Positions 55,255-64,000 of a stretch of DNA of 64,000 nt are shown piece by piece. Each line of letters opens with the position of its first letter. The first letter of the stretch is position 1. Below the pieces are notes generated by a model that did no database searches, was not told the origin of the DNA, and saw only the letters and a list, made by a program, of their open reading frames with translations. Position numbers and translations under genes: made by a program. Where the stretch lies: assembly GCF_006476045.1 (NCBI RefSeq), contig NZ_SRZY01000011.1:310001-374000 (forward strand), given 5' to 3'. The stretch is from Sphingobacterium lumbrici. Lineage in GTDB: Bacteria > Bacteroidota > Bacteroidia > Sphingobacteriales > Sphingobacteriaceae.

Positions 55255-55602
55255 ATGGCTTACAAAAAAACAACAACAACTACACACAAAATCAAAATTA
55301 AAAAAGGTGATTTAGTGAAAGTTATCGCTGGTAATTCTAAAGGTGTTCAAGGAAAAGTATTGCAAATTTTAGTGGATGCAAACAGAGCTATCGTAGAAGG
55401 CGCTAACATCGTAAAAAAACACACTAAACCAAGTGCGGCTAATCCTAATGGTGGTATCATTGAGAAAGAAGCTGCTATCAACATCTCAAACTTAGCTTTA
55501 ATCGATCCTAAAACAGGTGAAACAACACGTATAGGACGTAAAGTGAATGCAGATGGTAAAATAGTTCGTTACGCAAAAAAATCAGGGGAGGAGATTAAAT
55601 AA
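55255..55602 (+). CDS. rplX: Ribosomal protein L24
   Basis: 115 residues with the KOW motif ([20 protein letters not shown]), an early 50S assembly protein. The stop overlaps the rplE start by one base. Confidence 0.96.
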   Translation: MAYKKTTTTTHKIKIKKGDLVKVIAGNSKGVQGKVLQILVDANRAIVEGANIVKKHTKPSAANPNGGIIEKEAAINISNLALIDPKTGETTRIGRKVNADGKIVRYAKKSGEEIK

Positions 55603-56171
55603 TGACTTACGTACCAAGATTAAAAGCGAAATATGCGGAAGAAATCCGTACGACGCTTAAAGAAAAATTTCAGTATAAAAGTGTTATGCAAGTTCCAAAA
55701 CTGGAGAAAATTGTCGTATCACAAGGTATTGGAGCAGCTACAGCTGATAAGAAATTAATTGACAATGCAATTTCAGAATTGACGTTAATTACTGGCCAAC
55801 AAGCTGTCGCTACTAAATCGAAAAAGGATATTTCGAACTTTAAATTACGTAAAGGTATGCCAATTGGAGCTCGCGTAACATTACGTGACAACAATATGTA
55901 TGAATTCCTTGATCGTTTGATCGCAGTATCTTTACCTCGTATCCGCGATTTCCGTGGTATCAACGACAAAGGATTTGACGGAAGAGGTAACTATAACTTA
56001 GGTATTACCGAGCAAATTATCTTTCCTGAGATTAACATTGACAAAATCAATAAAATCCAGGGTATGGATATTACATTTGTAACTTCAGCGGGTAATGATA
56101 TCGAAGCATTGGAGTTATTAAAGCAATTCGGTTTACCGTTCAAAAATCAAAATTCGAATAACAATGGCTAA
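55602..56171 (+). CDS. rplE: Ribosomal protein L5
   Basis: 189 residues, binding 5S r[17 protein letters not shown] at the start and [20 protein letters not shown] in the core are typical. It overlaps rpsN by 8 bases. Confidence 0.97.
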   Translation: MTYVPRLKAKYAEEIRTTLKEKFQYKSVMQVPKLEKIVVSQGIGAATADKKLIDNAISELTLITGQQAVATKSKKDISNFKLRKGMPIGARVTLRDNNMYEFLDRLIAVSLPRIRDFRGINDKGFDGRGNYNLGITEQIIFPEINIDKINKIQGMDITFVTSAGNDIEALELLKQFGLPFKNQNSNNNG

Positions 56172-56433
56172 AGAAGGATTAAAAGCACGCGAAGTAAAGC
56201 GTCAAAAATTGGTAGCTAAATTTGCAGAAAAACGTGCAGCTTTGAAAGCGGCTGGTGATTATGCAGCTTTAGACAAATTACCGAAGAATGCTTCACCTGT
56301 ACGTTTACACAACCGTTGTAAATTAACTGGTCGTCCTAAAGGATATATGCGTCAATTTGGTATCTCTCGTGTTACATTCCGTGAGATGGCATTAGATGGA
56401 AAGATCCCGGGAGTAAAAAAAGCTTCTTGGTAA
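56164..56433 (+). CDS. rpsN: Ribosomal protein S14, zinc-free type
   Basis: 89 residues of the long C-minus form: [20 protein letters not shown] replaces the CxxC pairs of the zinc form. It overlaps rplE by 8 bases and is followed by a 272-base gap that contains a promoter-like box and a terminator-like hairpin. Confidence 0.96.
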   Translation: MAKEGLKAREVKRQKLVAKFAEKRAALKAAGDYAALDKLPKNASPVRLHNRCKLTGRPKGYMRQFGISRVTFREMALDGKIPGVKKASW

Positions 56434-56456
56434 TTTAAAAAAAATATTTACTTTTG
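56427..56456 (+). promoter_or_regulatory. Putative internal promoter upstream of rpsH
   Basis: TTG at 56427-56429, 19 bases, then TACTTTTG at 56449-56456, an exact -7 box. It overlaps the end of rpsN. The transcript would start within the hairpin that follows, 245 bases before rpsH. Confidence 0.5.
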
Positions 56457-56493
56457 CCCGGATAAACCTGAAAAATGGTTTATCGGGTTTTTT
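56457..56493 (+). terminator. Terminator-like hairpin inside the ribosomal cluster
   Basis: Arms 56457-56468 and 56477-56487 pair with one bulged base, loop of 8, followed by six T. It stands between rpsN and rpsH and would reduce read-through into the downstream genes unless countered. From 56494 to 56705 nothing else is supported. Confidence 0.6.
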
Positions 56494-56705
56494 CATTGGA
56501 ATAGTTATTTATTGCGTTTCGAAATTCATTCGTATAAATGAGTTCGATACACTCGGTTTCTATTTCAATGGTAGTGAAGCTTGTTTGAATTATTTATATT
56601 TTTTAGGATGTTCAAACAGGTTTGCGTTGCAAATTTTATTAACAGATAGTAGGTCAATGGCTTAGGTTAGCCAAAGAAACCATTATCCTAATTTTATATT
56701 ACATA

Positions 56706-57104
56706 ATGAATACAGATCCAATAGCGGATTACCTTACACGAGTAAGGAATGCCATTAAGGCCAACCACAGGGTTGTTGAAATTCCTGCATCGAACCTAAA
56801 AAAGGAAATTACTAAAGTTCTTTTTGACAAAGGTTACATTGCTAACTACAAATTCATCGAAGAGGGACCTCAAGGTTCAATCAAAATCGCATTGAAGTAC
56901 AATCCAATTAGCAAAGTACCGGCTATTCGCACATTGACACGTGTGAGTAAACCTGGTTTAAGAAAGTATGCAAGTGTTGACAACATGCCTCGCGTTTTAA
57001 ATGGTTTGGGTATTGCTATCTTGTCTACATCGAAAGGTGTAATGACAGATAAAGAGGCTCGCTTACAAAACGTAGGTGGTGAAGTTTTATGTTACGTTTA
57101 TTAA
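56706..57104 (+). CDS. rpsH: Ribosomal protein S8
   Basis: 132 residues. [16 protein letters not shown] at the start and [20 protein letters not shown] at the end are typical. In enteric bacteria S8 is the repressor of this operon; the long spacer upstream is a candidate control region. Confidence 0.97.
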   Translation: MNTDPIADYLTRVRNAIKANHRVVEIPASNLKKEITKVLFDKGYIANYKFIEEGPQGSIKIALKYNPISKVPAIRTLTRVSKPGLRKYASVDNMPRVLNGLGIAILSTSKGVMTDKEARLQNVGGEVLCYVY

Positions 57105-57127
57105 TCTAGGAAAAAACACACAAAGAG

Positions 57128-57682
57128 ATGTCAAGAATTGGAAAAGCGCCTATCGCTATCCCCTCGGGAGTATCGATATCTGTATCAGATAAGAATCTGG
57201 TAACAGTGAAAGGCCCTAAAGGTGAATTAACACAACAAGTAGACAGCGACATTACAGTAAAAGAAGAAGATGGTAACATCGTAGTAAGTCGTCCTACTGA
57301 ACAAAAAAAGCACAAAGCATTACACGGGTTATACCGCGCATTAATCAATAATATGGTTGTGGGTGTAACAGAAGGTTACAAAACTACGCAAGAGTTAGTC
57401 GGTGTAGGTTACCGTGCTTCAAACACTGGTAATACATTAGAGTTAACATTAGGTTTCTCTCACCAGATTGTTTTTGTATTGCCACAGGAAATTAAAATTA
57501 CAACAACTGCTGATAAAGGTAAAAACCCTACTATCACTTTAGAGTCTATTGACAAGCAATTAATTGGTCAAATAGCAGCTAAGATCCGCAGCTTCCGTAA
57601 ACCAGAGCCGTACAAAGGTAAAGGTGTGAAGTTTGCAGGTGAAGTATTGAGAAGAAAAGCAGGTAAATCAGCTAAAAAATAA
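57128..57682 (+). CDS. rplF: Ribosomal protein L6
   Basis: 184 residues with two related domains; [17 protein letters not shown] and the C-terminal [20 protein letters not shown], quoted in part, are characteristic. Near the sarcin-ricin loop. Confidence 0.97.
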   Translation: MSRIGKAPIAIPSGVSISVSDKNLVTVKGPKGELTQQVDSDITVKEEDGNIVVSRPTEQKKHKALHGLYRALINNMVVGVTEGYKTTQELVGVGYRASNTGNTLELTLGFSHQIVFVLPQEIKITTTADKGKNPTITLESIDKQLIGQIAAKIRSFRKPEPYKGKGVKFAGEVLRRKAGKSAKK

Positions 57683-57687
57683 TAACC

Positions 57688-58041
57688 ATGGCAGGAAGTA
57701 AGACAAATCGCAGAGAGCGAATTAAAAAAGGAATAAGAAAGAACCTGACTGGATCAGTTGAACGTCCACGTTTATCAGTTTTTAGAAGTAACAAAGGTAT
57801 CTACGCTCAAATTATCGATGATACAACTGGAAAAACTTTAGTATCTGCTTCTAGCAGTTCAAAGGATTTTGCAGCTTCAGGTAATAAAGTTGAGCAATCT
57901 AAAGCAGTGGGTAAATTAGTAGCAGAGAAAGCTGTCGCAGCAGGTATTAGCAAAGTAGTTTTTGACCGTAATGGGTACTTATACCATGGCCGTATTAAAT
58001 CATTGGCTGAAGGTGCTCGCGAAGGCGGTTTAGACTTTTAA
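57688..58041 (+). CDS. rplR: Ribosomal protein L18
   Basis: 117 residues, binds 5S r[23 protein letters not shown] and the terminal [20 protein letters not shown] identify it. Five bases after rplF. Confidence 0.97.
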   Translation: MAGSKTNRRERIKKGIRKNLTGSVERPRLSVFRSNKGIYAQIIDDTTGKTLVSASSSSKDFAASGNKVEQSKAVGKLVAEKAVAAGISKVVFDRNGYLYHGRIKSLAEGAREGGLDF

Positions 58042-58052
58042 TCAATATAGAA

Positions 58053-58571
58053 ATGGCATTAAGCAACATAAAAAGAGTAAAATCAAGCGAAATTGAATTA
58101 AAAGATCGCTTAGTAAGCATCCAACGCGTAGCAAAGGTGACTAAAGGTGGTCGTACGTTTAGTTTCTCCGCTATCGTAGTTGTTGGTGACGAAAATGGTA
58201 TCGTGGGATATGGTCTAGGTAAGGCAAAAGAGGTTACAGAAGCGATTACTAAAGGTATCGATGATGCTAAAAAGAACTTAGTTAAAGTTCCTATCATCAA
58301 TGGTACTGTTCCTCATGAGCAATACGGTAAGTACTCTGGAGGATCTGTATTGATTAAACCAGCTGTACACGGTACAGGAGTATTAGCCGGCGGCGCGATG
58401 CGTGCGGTATTGGAATCAGCCGGTATCAAAGACGTATTAGCTAAATCATTAGGATCATCGAACCCACACAACGTAGTGAAAGCAACGGTTGACGCTTTAG
58501 CCAGTATGCGTGATGCGTATACAGTGGCTCAACATCGTGGAGTCGATTTAAACAAAGTATTTAACGGTTAA
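58053..58571 (+). CDS. rpsE: Ribosomal protein S5
   Basis: 172 residues. The double-stranded-RNA-binding part has [20 protein letters not shown] and [10 protein letters not shown]; the C-terminal half has APGTG-like [14 protein letters not shown]. Involved in decoding fidelity. Followed by rpmD after five bases. Confidence 0.97.
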   Translation: MALSNIKRVKSSEIELKDRLVSIQRVAKVTKGGRTFSFSAIVVVGDENGIVGYGLGKAKEVTEAITKGIDDAKKNLVKVPIINGTVPHEQYGKYSGGSVLIKPAVHGTGVLAGGAMRAVLESAGIKDVLAKSLGSSNPHNVVKATVDALASMRDAYTVAQHRGVDLNKVFNG

Positions 58572-58576
58572 TTATC

Positions 58577-58756
58577 ATGGCAAAAATCAAAATCACCCAG
58601 ATAAAGAGCGTTATCGACAGAAGCGAGCGCCAAAAGAAAACTATTGAGGCATTAGGTTTGAGAAAATTGAACCACTCAGTAGAAGTTGAAGCTACACCGG
58701 CTATTATCGGTATGGTACGTAAAGTAAACCATTTAGTAGCTGTAGAAACTATCTAA
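58577..58756 (+). CDS. rpmD: Ribosomal protein L30
   Basis: 59 residues, read directly because it is so short. It begins [15 protein letters not shown] and includes [15 protein letters not shown] and [13 protein letters not shown], the standard L30 pattern. It sits in its usual place between rpsE and rplO. Confidence 0.96.
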   Translation: MAKIKITQIKSVIDRSERQKKTIEALGLRKLNHSVEVEATPAIIGMVRKVNHLVAVETI

Positions 58757-58764
58757 AATATACT

Positions 58765-58792
58765 ATGGAAAGGGTACTTGTATCCTTTCCAT
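58765..58792 (+). promoter_or_regulatory. Hairpin between rpmD and rplO
   Basis: ATGGAAAGG and its exact reverse complement (58784-58792) enclose a 10-base loop, 9 bases after rpmD. No T run follows. The 113-base gap is otherwise featureless. Confidence 0.45.
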
Positions 58793-58869
58793 TAGTTGTT
58801 AATAATCAAATTGTTAATCGTTGTGTCCTGTTTAGTGAGAGCGAAGGCACAGCATAATCTTAGTTTAGA

Positions 58870-59316
58870 ATGAACTTAAGTAATTTAAGACCAGCAGCTG
58901 GTTCAACAAAAAGCAAAAAGCGTATTGGTCGTGGTCAAGGTTCTGGCCGTGGAGGTACGTCAACACGCGGTCACAAAGGAGCAGGTTCTCGTTCTGGTAA
59001 CAGTACAAAAATCGGTTTCGAAGGTGGTCAAATGCCTTTACAACGTCGTGTGCCTAAATTTGGTTTCAAGAACATCAACCGTGTAGAATACAATGGAGTT
59101 AATTTAGATGTATTGCAAGGTCTTGTTGAGAAATTCAATTTAACAACTATTGATTTTGACACATTAAAAGTTCATGGCTTAGTTTCTAAAAATGATTTAG
59201 TAAAAGTATTAGGCCGTGGCGAATTTACTGCTAAAGTAGAAGTTAAAGCACATGCATTTTCAGCTTCTGCACAAAAAGCTATTGAAGCTGCAGGTGGTTC
59301 TATCGTTAAACTTTAA
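58870..59316 (+). CDS. rplO: Ribosomal protein L15
   Basis: 148 residues. NLSNLRPAAGSTKSKKRIGR and the Gly/Arg-rich GQGSGRGGTSTRGHKG are typical of the N-terminal extension that threads into 23S rRNA. Three bases before secY. Confidence 0.97.
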   Translation: MNLSNLRPAAGSTKSKKRIGRGQGSGRGGTSTRGHKGAGSRSGNSTKIGFEGGQMPLQRRVPKFGFKNINRVEYNGVNLDVLQGLVEKFNLTTIDFDTLKVHGLVSKNDLVKVLGRGEFTAKVEVKAHAFSASAQKAIEAAGGSIVKL

Positions 59317-59319
59317 TAC

Positions 59320-60657
59320 ATGAAGAAACTAATCACAACCTTAACCAATATATGGAAGATCGAAGATCTACGTAAGCGTATTTTAAATACGTTGCTTTTT
59401 CTTCTCATCTATCGTGTTGGATGTCACGTGGTGTTGCCGGGTGTTAATCCAGATGCGTTAGTTACTGGGCAAAAAGAAGGCCTTCTAGGTCTATTGGATA
59501 TGTTTGCCGGGGGATCATTCTCTCGTTCAGCTATCTTTGCTCTAGGTGTAATGCCTTATATTTCTGCATCTATCGTTGTACAGTTATTGGGGATTGCAGT
59601 TCCTGCTTTTCAAAAAATGCAAAAGGAAGGTGAGTCTGGTCGTAAAAAAATGACGCAGATTACACGTTACCTTACATTGGCTATTACCTTGGTACAAGCG
59701 ATAGCTTATGTGAGAACACAAATTGAGCCAGCAGCTAAAACAATTGCTGATCCAATGTTCACTATTCTTTCTGCAATAGTTTTGACCGCAGGTACGTTGT
59801 TTGTGATGTGGTTGGGTGAGAAAATCACTGATAAAGGTATCGGTAATGGTATTTCGTTAATCATTATGGCGGGTATTATTGCGCAGCTTCCGGCAGGACT
59901 TACCGCAGAGTGGGCTTCGCGTATGGCACCTAGTGGTGGCGGTATTATTCCGTTATTGTTAGAATTTATTGCATTATTCTTTGTCGTTATTTTTACTATT
60001 TTGGTAGTACAAGGCGTACGTAAGATTCCTGTGCAGTACGCTAAGAAGATTGTTGGTAACAAACAAGTAGGCGGTGTACGTCAGTATATTCCGTTGAAAG
60101 TGAATGCGGCGGGGGTAATGCCTATTATCTTTGCGCAGGCAATTATGTTTTTGCCTATGTCTTTATCACAGTTTTTTCCAAATATTCAATCGGATTTCTT
60201 AACGTCTTTGAGTAACTATACTTCGGTAACGTATAATGTAACCTTCGCAATCTTGATTATTGCATTTACATTCTTCTACACTGCTATCATGGTTAACCCT
60301 CAACAGATGTCTGAGGATATGAAGAAAAATGGTGGATTTATTCCAGGAATTAAGCCGGGATTTGATACGAATCTATTTATAGATAATGTTATTTCTCGTA
60401 TTACATTTCCAGGGGCATTCTTTTTGGCAATCATTGCCATTCTGCCAGCGATAGCCAGTTTATTTGGTGTGAATAATCAATTTGCGCACTTTTACGGAGG
60501 CACGTCATTATTGATTTTAGTAGGGGTAGTTTTGGATACATTGCAGCAAATTGAAAGTCATTTATTGATGCGTCATTACGATGGATTAATGAAGACTGGC
60601 CGAGTGAAAGGCCGTTCAGCAGCTGCTGTAGAAGGATATGATCAATCGGCTATTTAA
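59320..60657 (+). CDS. secY: Preprotein translocase subunit SecY
   Basis: 445 residues, ten membrane helices, the channel subunit of the Sec translocon. LNTLLFLLIYRVGCHVVLPG at helix 1, the plug region FAGGSFSRSAIFALGVMPYI and the cytoplasmic loop with PGFDTNLFIDNVISRITFPG are conserved. map follows directly; adk, often found between them in other phyla, is absent. Confidence 0.97.
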   Translation: MKKLITTLTNIWKIEDLRKRILNTLLFLLIYRVGCHVVLPGVNPDALVTGQKEGLLGLLDMFAGGSFSRSAIFALGVMPYISASIVVQLLGIAVPAFQKMQKEGESGRKKMTQITRYLTLAITLVQAIAYVRTQIEPAAKTIADPMFTILSAIVLTAGTLFVMWLGEKITDKGIGNGISLIIMAGIIAQLPAGLTAEWASRMAPSGGGIIPLLLEFIALFFVVIFTILVVQGVRKIPVQYAKKIVGNKQVGGVRQYIPLKVNAAGVMPIIFAQAIMFLPMSLSQFFPNIQSDFLTSLSNYTSVTYNVTFAILIIAFTFFYTAIMVNPQQMSEDMKKNGGFIPGIKPGFDTNLFIDNVISRITFPGAFFLAIIAILPAIASLFGVNNQFAHFYGGTSLLILVGVVLDTLQQIESHLLMRHYDGLMKTGRVKGRSAAAVEGYDQSAI

Positions 60658-60663
60658 TCTTTG

Positions 60664-61446
60664 ATGTCGAAGGTAATTTATAAAACAGAAGAAGAGATTG
60701 AGCAAGTGCGAGAGTCTGCAAATGTACTCTCGCATTTACTTGCTGAGATTGCCAAAGAAATGAAGCCAGGTATTACTACCCTGTCTCTTGACAAATTGGC
60801 GCATGATTATATTCATGATCACGGAGGCACACCGGCATTCTTGAATTATCACGGATTTCCATATTCTTTATGTATTTCTGTAAATGATCAGGTGGTGCAT
60901 GGTTTTCCAAGTGAATATGTGATAAGAGATGGTGATTTGATTTCAGTGGATGGGGGTGTCAATCTGAACGGATTCATTAGTGATTCGGCTTATACGTTCG
61001 GTATAGGTGAGATTTCATCAGAAGCTCAGCAGTTGTTAGATGTTACAAAGGATGCTTTGTACAAGGGCGTAGAGCAAGCTGTCGCAGGTAAGCGCGTAGG
61101 TGACATTTCTTCTGCAATTCAAGAATATGTTCAGCCGTATAATTTCGGTATTGTTCGTGAGTTAGTAGGACATGGTGTGGGCCTTCATTTGCATGAGAAG
61201 CCCGAAGTGCCGAACTATGGAAAACGAGGTTCAGGTCCTAAGTTAGAACCAGGTTTGGTAATTTGTATCGAGCCGATGATTAATGCCGGCAAGGCTGGAG
61301 TTAAGTTCTGGGATGATGGATGGACTGTAAGTACACAGGATGGTAAGTTATCTGCTCACTTCGAACAAATGGTTGCAATACGTAAAGGTCAGCCTGATGT
61401 ATTGTTGTCGTTTGAGCATGTTGAGGAAGTTTTGAATAAAAAGTAA
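60664..61446 (+). CDS. map: Type I methionine aminopeptidase
   Basis: 260 residues. Removes the initiator Met. The metal ligands fall in SVDGGVNLNGFISDSAYTFG, in GHGVGLHLHEKP and in ICIEPMINAG, and the last Glu in HFEQMVAI. ATG at 60664 is preferred to the TTG three bases upstream. Confidence 0.96.
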   Translation: MSKVIYKTEEEIEQVRESANVLSHLLAEIAKEMKPGITTLSLDKLAHDYIHDHGGTPAFLNYHGFPYSLCISVNDQVVHGFPSEYVIRDGDLISVDGGVNLNGFISDSAYTFGIGEISSEAQQLLDVTKDALYKGVEQAVAGKRVGDISSAIQEYVQPYNFGIVRELVGHGVGLHLHEKPEVPNYGKRGSGPKLEPGLVICIEPMINAGKAGVKFWDDGWTVSTQDGKLSAHFEQMVAIRKGQPDVLLSFEHVEEVLNKK

Positions 61447-61476
61447 TTGGTTTTCAATATTTTTTATTTATCTTTG
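61447..61476 (+). promoter_or_regulatory. Putative promoter of infA
   Basis: TTG at 61447-61449, 19 bases, then TATCTTTG at 61469-61476, an exact -7 box. It starts at the map stop codon and would allow separate expression of infA and the alpha-operon genes. Confidence 0.6.
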
Positions 61477-61524
61477 CACTCCTGTTTGTGCAGGCTGTTA
61501 ACAACGTAAATAAGTAATTGATAT

Positions 61525-61743
61525 ATGGCTAAACAAGCCTCAATAGAACAAGACGGTATAATTAGAGAGGCACTTTCTAATGCAATGTTCCGTGTAGAAT
61601 TAGAAAATGGACACGAGATTATTGCTCACATTTCTGGTAAAATGCGCATGCACTATATCAAGATTTTACCTGGGGACAAGGTAAAGTTGGAAATGTCTCC
61701 CTATGATCTGACTAAAGGAAGAATAACTTATCGTTATAAATAA
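61525..61743 (+). CDS. infA: Translation initiation factor IF-1
   Basis: 72 residues, OB fold blocking the A site during initiation. [20 protein letters not shown] and [20 protein letters not shown] are typical. Own promoter upstream; rpmJ follows after 35 bases. Confidence 0.97.
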   Translation: MAKQASIEQDGIIREALSNAMFRVELENGHEIIAHISGKMRMHYIKILPGDKVKLEMSPYDLTKGRITYRYK

Positions 61744-61778
61744 GGTTTTGCTCTAATAGAGCTTAAATAATTAGTAAA

Positions 61779-61895
61779 ATGAAAGTAAGAGCATCAGTAA
61801 AAAAACGCAGTGCGGATTGTAAAATCATCCGTCGTAAAGGAAAGATTTTTGTGATCAACAAAAAGAACCCTAAATTTAAACAACGTCAGGGATAA
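61779..61895 (+). CDS. rpmJ: Ribosomal protein L36, zinc-site-depleted form
   Basis: 38 residues, read directly. [20 protein letters not shown] and the end [10 protein letters not shown] identify it. Of the four zinc ligands of classical L36 only Cys14 remains; the others are Ser11, Asn27 and Phe33. It is therefore the zinc-independent type that is usual in this phylum. Confidence 0.95.
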   Translation: MKVRASVKKRSADCKIIRRKGKIFVINKKNPKFKQRQG

Positions 61896-61924
61896 TTTAT
61901 TAACAAAATCGCTTAAAATAGTAT

Positions 61925-62302
61925 ATGGCAAGGATATCAGGTATAGATTTACCTAAAAACAAAAGAGGTGTGATTGGCCTTACTTATATCTTCGGTATTG
62001 GTCGCAACACTGCTGCTTATATCTTAGATAAGGCAGGTATCAGTCAAGACGTAAAAGTATCAGAGTGGAATGATGATCAATTATCCGCTATTCGTACAAT
62101 CATCAATGATGAGATCAAAGTAGAAGGTGCTTTACGTTCAGAAGTTCAATTGAACATCAAACGTTTGATGGATATTGGTTGTTACCGTGGCTTACGTCAC
62201 CGTAAACATTTACCAGTTCGTGGTCAACGTACGAAGAACAATACGCGTACACGTAAAGGTAAACGTAAAACAGTTGCAAACAAGAAAAAAGCTACTAAAT
62301 AA
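61925..62302 (+). CDS. rpsM: Ribosomal protein S13
   Basis: 125 residues of the 30S head, contacting P-site t[23 protein letters not shown] and [20 protein letters not shown] are family hallmarks. Seven bases before rpsK. Confidence 0.97.
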   Translation: MARISGIDLPKNKRGVIGLTYIFGIGRNTAAYILDKAGISQDVKVSEWNDDQLSAIRTIINDEIKVEGALRSEVQLNIKRLMDIGCYRGLRHRKHLPVRGQRTKNNTRTRKGKRKTVANKKKATK

Positions 62303-62309
62303 TTAAGAA

Positions 62310-62699
62310 ATGGCTAAAACTAAAAAAGCTACCAAAAAGCGTATCGTAGTTATCGAGCCTGTTGGTCAAGCTCATATCAACGCTACGTTTAACAACATTA
62401 TTATTACTTTAACAAACAATTCAGGTCAGACAATTTCATGGTCTAGTGCTGGTAAAATGGGCTTCAGAGGTTCTAAAAAGAATACTCCGTATGCAGCATC
62501 TCAAGCGGCTAATGACTGTGGTAAAGTTGCTCACGATTTGGGTTTACGTAAGGTAGAGGTATTCGTTAAAGGCCCAGGTGCAGGACGTGAGTCGGCAATC
62601 CGTACATTACAAACTGTAGGTATCGATGTAACTATCATTAAAGATATTACTCCACTTCCTCACAACGGTTGTCGTCCTCCAAAACGCAGAAGAGTTTAA
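62310..62699 (+). CDS. rpsK: Ribosomal protein S11
   Basis: 129 residues on the 30S platform. [18 protein letters not shown] and the terminal [17 protein letters not shown] are typical; the NG of HNG is the site that forms iso-aspartate in some bacteria. Confidence 0.97.
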   Translation: MAKTKKATKKRIVVIEPVGQAHINATFNNIIITLTNNSGQTISWSSAGKMGFRGSKKNTPYAASQAANDCGKVAHDLGLRKVEVFVKGPGAGRESAIRTLQTVGIDVTIIKDITPLPHNGCRPPKRRRV

Positions 62700-62766
62700 T
62701 AAAATTATTGTTTAAGATAAGCTTCGTCAGTTATAGACTGATAGATACTTCAAACAGAAAAAAGAA

Positions 62767-63375
62767 ATGGCAAGATATACAGGACCTAAGTCCAAAATCG
62801 CGCGTAAATTTAGAGAGCCAATTTTTGGCCCGGATAAAGCGTTAGAAAAAAAGAATTATCCTCCCGGTCAACACGGACCGTCAAAGAGAAGAGGTAAACA
62901 ATCTGAATACGCTATTCAGTTGTTAGAAAAGCAAAAAGCAAAATATACCTATGGGGTATTGGAGCGTCAATTTGCTAACCTATTTGCAAAGGCATCAGCA
63001 AAACAAGGTATCACAGGTGAGAACTTCTTGAAATTATTAGAAGCTCGTTTAGATAACGTGGTATACCGTTTAGGAATTGCTCCTACTCGTGCTGCTGCTC
63101 GTCAATTAGTTTCACACAAGCACATCAATGTTAACGGTAATTTAGTTAACATCCCATCATATAGCTTACGTCCAGGTGATGTAATCTCTGTTCGCGAACG
63201 TTCACAATCTTTAGAAGCTATCAGTACATCTGTAGCAGGAAGAGCAATCAATAAATTTGGTTGGTTGGAGTGGAACGTAAGCGATTTGACAGGTACATTT
63301 GTTACTTTCCCAGAAAGAGCTGATATTCCTGAAAATATTAAAGAGAACTTAATCGTAGAGTTATACTCTAAATAA
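62767..63375 (+). CDS. rpsD: Ribosomal protein S4
   Basis: 202 residues, an early 30S assembly protein. The S4 RNA-binding domain includes [20 protein letters not shown]; the N-terminus lacks zinc-type cysteines. The 67-base gap upstream has a small TCAGT/ACTGA hairpin. In enteric bacteria S4 represses this operon. Confidence 0.97.
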   Translation: MARYTGPKSKIARKFREPIFGPDKALEKKNYPPGQHGPSKRRGKQSEYAIQLLEKQKAKYTYGVLERQFANLFAKASAKQGITGENFLKLLEARLDNVVYRLGIAPTRAAARQLVSHKHINVNGNLVNIPSYSLRPGDVISVRERSQSLEAISTSVAGRAINKFGWLEWNVSDLTGTFVTFPERADIPENIKENLIVELYSK

Positions 63376-63387
63376 TAACTGATAGAT

Positions 63388-63420
63388 ATATGCATAATCT
63401 GAAATTTGGATTATGCATAT
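63388..63420 (+). repeat. Perfect 12-base inverted repeat before rpoA
   Basis: ATATGCATAATC and its exact reverse complement around a 9-base loop, 12 bases past rpsD and 48 before rpoA. No T run follows, so full termination is unlikely. Confidence 0.6.
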
Positions 63421-63468
63421 TCTATTAAGATATACTTATTGTTATAAAAAAATATTAAAAGAATATAA

Positions 63469-64000
63469 ATGGCAATTTTAGCATTTCAAAGACCGGATAA
63501 AGTAATCATGCAAAAATCAACAGATTTTGATGGTACTTTCGAATTTCGTCCATTAGAGCCAGGTTTTGGTGTAACTATTGGTAATGCTTTGCGCCGTATT
63601 TTATTGTCCTCACTAGAAGGATATGCAATTACGTCGATAAGGTTTTCTGGCGTTTCGCACGAATTCTCTACGATCAAAGGTGTAGTGGAAGACGTAACCG
63701 AAATCATCTTAAACTTAAAACAAGTACGTTTTCAGAAATCAGGTGAACAAGGAGATAGTGAGAAAATCTTTGTAGTTATCAATGGTCAAGATCAGTTCAA
63801 AGCTGGCGATATCACTAAGTTTTCTAACAATTTTACAGTGTTAAATCCAGATTTAGTTATTTGCAACATGGAAACTTCAGTTACGCTTGAAGTTGAATTG
63901 TCAGTTTCTAAAGGACGTGGTTATGTGAATGCTGAAGAAAATAAAGTAACTGATGGTCCTGTAGGTGTGATCGCTATCGATTCGATCTATACTCCGATCA
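63469..64000 (+). CDS. rpoA: RNA polymerase alpha subunit, 3' end outside the window
   Basis: The first 177 codons are visible and the frame is open at the window end. It begins [37 protein letters not shown] is the conserved dimerisation and beta-contact region of the N-terminal domain. The C-terminal domain that binds promoter DNA and activators lies beyond the edge. Confidence 0.96.
   Translation, partial: MAILAFQRPDKVIMQKSTDFDGTFEFRPLEPGFGVTIGNALRRILLSSLEGYAITSIRFSGVSHEFSTIKGVVEDVTEIILNLKQVRFQKSGEQGDSEKIFVVINGQDQFKAGDITKFSNNFTVLNPDLVICNMETSVTLEVELSVSKGRGYVNAEENKVTDGPVGVIAIDSIYTPI

Noticed and set aside
56521..56570. tRNA-like T-arm (GAGTTCGATACACTC)
   Set aside because: No acceptor stem, D-arm or anticodon arm can be drawn around it.

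Overview
The window looks like the chromosome of a Bacteroidota bacterium of the Sphingobacterium/Pedobacter kind. The signs are promoter boxes of the Bacteroidota type (TTTG or TTG, about 19 bases, then TAnnTTTG), an almost complete lack of strong Shine-Dalgarno sequences, a pigment-type polyketide cluster with ABC, MMPL and LolA-like genes, an IPExxxVDY-family gene next to pyk, a pdhA-pdhC pair, and a secY-map-infA-rpmJ order without adk. This is inference from gene families; no search was run.

Bases 1-17576 hold a dense run of plus-strand genes, many overlapping by 1-14 bases, that resembles aryl-polyene/flexirubin pigment clusters. It encodes a BtrH/DUF4872-like protein (cut by the window edge), an ABC exporter pair, a hot-dog thioesterase, two intact ketosynthases, a half-length ketosynthase-like protein without the active cysteine, a chain-length-factor-like protein, an ACP, a FabZ-like dehydratase, a deacetylase-like membrane protein, a LolA-like carrier, a GT2-DUF2062 fusion, an MMPL-acyltransferase fusion with a decayed methyltransferase-like tail, a CrtI-like oxidoreductase and a PaaK-like AMP ligase. 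The likely scheme is: the ligase activates an aryl starter; ACP, ketosynthases and dehydratase extend it; acyltransferase or BtrH-like proteins attach the chain to a lipid or other acceptor; the ABC, MMPL and LolA proteins move it to the outer membrane. No ketoreductase, ammonia lyase or resorcinol-forming gene is visible here, so the cluster probably continues upstream.

Bases 17592-25719 carry housekeeping genes: a SNF2-family helicase and dapF on the minus strand, then degP, a low-molecular-weight tyrosine phosphatase, a small unknown gene, a secreted cyclophilin and exonuclease III. Bases 25747-28609 look like a small acquired island (tag, a small membrane protein, an NTF2-like protein, an SDR and a divergent HxlR regulator) with structured repeats at both ends; it abuts the 3' end of queD. 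An FMN-dependent lactate-type dehydrogenase, a small lipoprotein and an APC permease follow.

Bases 32175-48579 contain metE behind a SAM-I riboswitch, an RprXY-like two-component system, pyk with an IPExxxVDY gene, the acpP-fabF-rnc-hisS run, pdhA-pdhC, a serine hydrolase lipoprotein and a CoA-binding protein. A frameshifted copy of a conserved Bacteroidota family lies at 48650-49427.

From 49767 to the window end runs the ribosomal protein supercluster, starting at rplC (rpsJ is not beside it) and reaching rpoA, which is cut by the edge. Two coding sequences shorter than 60 residues, rpmD and rpmJ, were read directly. Several spacers in this block hold hairpins or promoters. No tRNA, rRNA, CRISPR array or complete transposon was seen.
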